NCBI GenBank assembly: GCA_015680905.1
Contig: CM027377.1
Coordinates: forward strand, 11,432,501 to 11,496,500
DNA from: Coptis chinensis
Taxonomy: Eukaryota > Streptophyta > Magnoliopsida > Ranunculales > Ranunculaceae
Direction of reading: 5' to 3'
Length of the DNA: 64,000 bases
Positions 63,272 to 64,000 of this stretch are shown in pieces; positions within the stretch are counted from its first letter, which is position 1; every line of letters begins with the position of its first letter. The notes beneath the pieces were generated by a model that was not told where the DNA came from, did not search any database, and was given only the letters and a program-made list of their open reading frames with translations. The translations under genes were made by a program, and so were the position numbers.

Positions 63272-64000
63272 GTGTGAGACACCGCTGGAATATTCTGAAA
63301 GTTTGATGCTAAGTTTCTCCTAGTCCGCTTCTTTTTAATTATAGTCAAATCATCATTGACCCTTTGCTTTCTTTTGCTCCTCACCCTAAAACTTGTTACT
63401 AAGGGGAATTCTCTTGATTCAGAAACACTAATAGGAAGTGGAGTAGTGACATTTAATGCCACATTTTGAGCTCGTTGTCTTTCTCTTCTTGTCCATTGTG
63501 CCAATGTTCGATCGGAAGGCACTTTTTGAGTGTGTTTCCTCAAGCTTGAGGCTGACGAATTAGCACTTTTGCGTTCTATATCTCTTCGTGTGCATTGGGC
63601 TAACTTGCGGTTAGAAAGCTGGGAAGGTATGAAAACATTGGTTGGACTGAATTCAAGAGTTAACTGTGGAGGTGTGACGACAACCTCTTGAGCGGATTGG
63701 ACTTGATGGTTCTCTTGCAACTGTTTGTTGACAACCTGTATTTTGTATTTGATAAAACAATAAAGACATCACAAATGAACGTAACAAATATTGCATATAT
63801 TGTGAAAATATAATACATACCTTAGCATTGGTCGGACTAACAGTAATAGTTGACTGTGGAGGTGTCACCACCTCCCCATGAGCTGATTGGACTTGATGCG
63901 AACATTTTTCTAAGGTTGACGTATTAGCACTTATGCGCTCTCTCTCTCTTCTTGTGTGTTGGGCCAACTTGCGCCTAGAAAGTTGCGAAGGTAAGAAAGC
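63272..64000 (-). pseudogene. Helitron RepHel N-terminal exons with repeated RKLAQxTRRE module
   Basis: Two exons (63831-64000 and on, 63272-63735) are joined by a 95-nt intron with GT-AG borders; a 105-nt intron follows (63167-63271). The peptide repeats a basic module: QLSRRKLAQHTRRERERISA at the right edge, QLSNRKLAQCTRRDIERKSA near 63600, and a shorter DRTLAQWTRRERQRAQ near 63500. A VVTPPQ(S/L)T segment also occurs twice. The repeats suggest internal duplication in this arm, perhaps for DNA or chromatin contact. No stop interrupts either exon. The start codon lies right of the window. Confidence 0.75.

Larger units (their letters stand above)
58203..64000 (-). mobile_element. Helitron (RepHel-encoding, decayed), continues past right edge
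   Basis: The 3' end is at 58203. On the minus strand it ends CTAG followed by host T, within a (TA)n run, which fits Helitron insertion between A and T. A perfect hairpin (GTGGC, loop, GCCAC at 58217-58229) lies 10 nt before CTAG. Inside, on the minus strand, are in order an N-terminal repeat region (63272-64000), a Helitron-like N domain (62640-63166), an HUH Rep domain (61146-62356), a linker region (60490-61080) and a PIF1-like helicase (58790-60418). Multiple frame changes show that it is no longer autonomous. No captured host gene is visible. The 5' TC end must lie right of the window. Confidence 0.92.

Overview
This window is AT-rich nuclear DNA from a flowering plant, most likely a eudicot. 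It has a multi-exon host gene with GT-AG introns, an intronless plant-type C2H2 zinc finger gene with an EAR motif, and a dense, nested load of plant transposons (Copia, solo LTRs, CACTA, hAT, Tourist-like and Mutator-like MITEs, L1-like LINEs, Helitron). The species cannot be fixed from the sequence alone.

Region by region. Positions 1-14957 (minus strand) hold the 5' part of a DEAH-box spliceosomal RNA helicase gene of the DEAH1/ESP3 (human DHX16, yeast Prp2) type. I placed 17 exons, from the start codon to helicase motif Ia; the rest lies beyond the left edge. Its intron 9 is about 6.9 kb because a Copia element (4129-8691) sits in it in sense orientation. Introns 9, 6 and 16 also carry copies of one short GTGTCCGTATCCGACACGG repeat family. 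Upstream of the gene (15264-17162) is a cluster of Tourist-like MITEs, one of them interrupted by a 676-bp hAT element. Positions 17166-20856 hold little except a dead LINE 3' end.

Positions 20857-37250 are a transposon nest. A solo LTR on the minus strand (20857-29879) contains a 4.5-kb non-autonomous CACTA element (21040-25524). A related solo LTR lies on the plus strand (30475-34348), so the two form a large inverted repeat around a 0.6-kb spacer. A third, unrelated LTR (34593-36953) follows. The plus-strand copy and the third LTR both seem to sit in an older LTR-like sequence.

Positions 37250-45650 are low in repeats and hold the one complete protein gene, a 567-codon ZAT-like zinc finger repressor at 42061-43764. 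Next come a duplicated GATATC-rich palindromic element (45656-46378), a Mutator-like MITE with a 9-bp target duplication (46465-46824), a Tourist-like MITE (47201-47665), a RING-H2 pseudogene (about 48604-49099) and a pyrimidine-rich stretch that may be an orphan first exon (50100-50388).

The right end is a second nest. An L1-like LINE (51384-58168) is split by a third copy of the solo LTR family (54337-56988). Its (TA)n tail was then hit by a Helitron that begins at 58203 and runs off the right edge. The Helitron shows its 3' hairpin and CTAG end and a decayed RepHel gene (HUH Rep plus PIF1-like helicase) with recognisable introns. I found no novel multi-gene system. The most informative points are the exact junctions of these nested insertions, two one-base lesions in helicase exon 2, and a small Helitron intron bounded by a 13-bp repeat.
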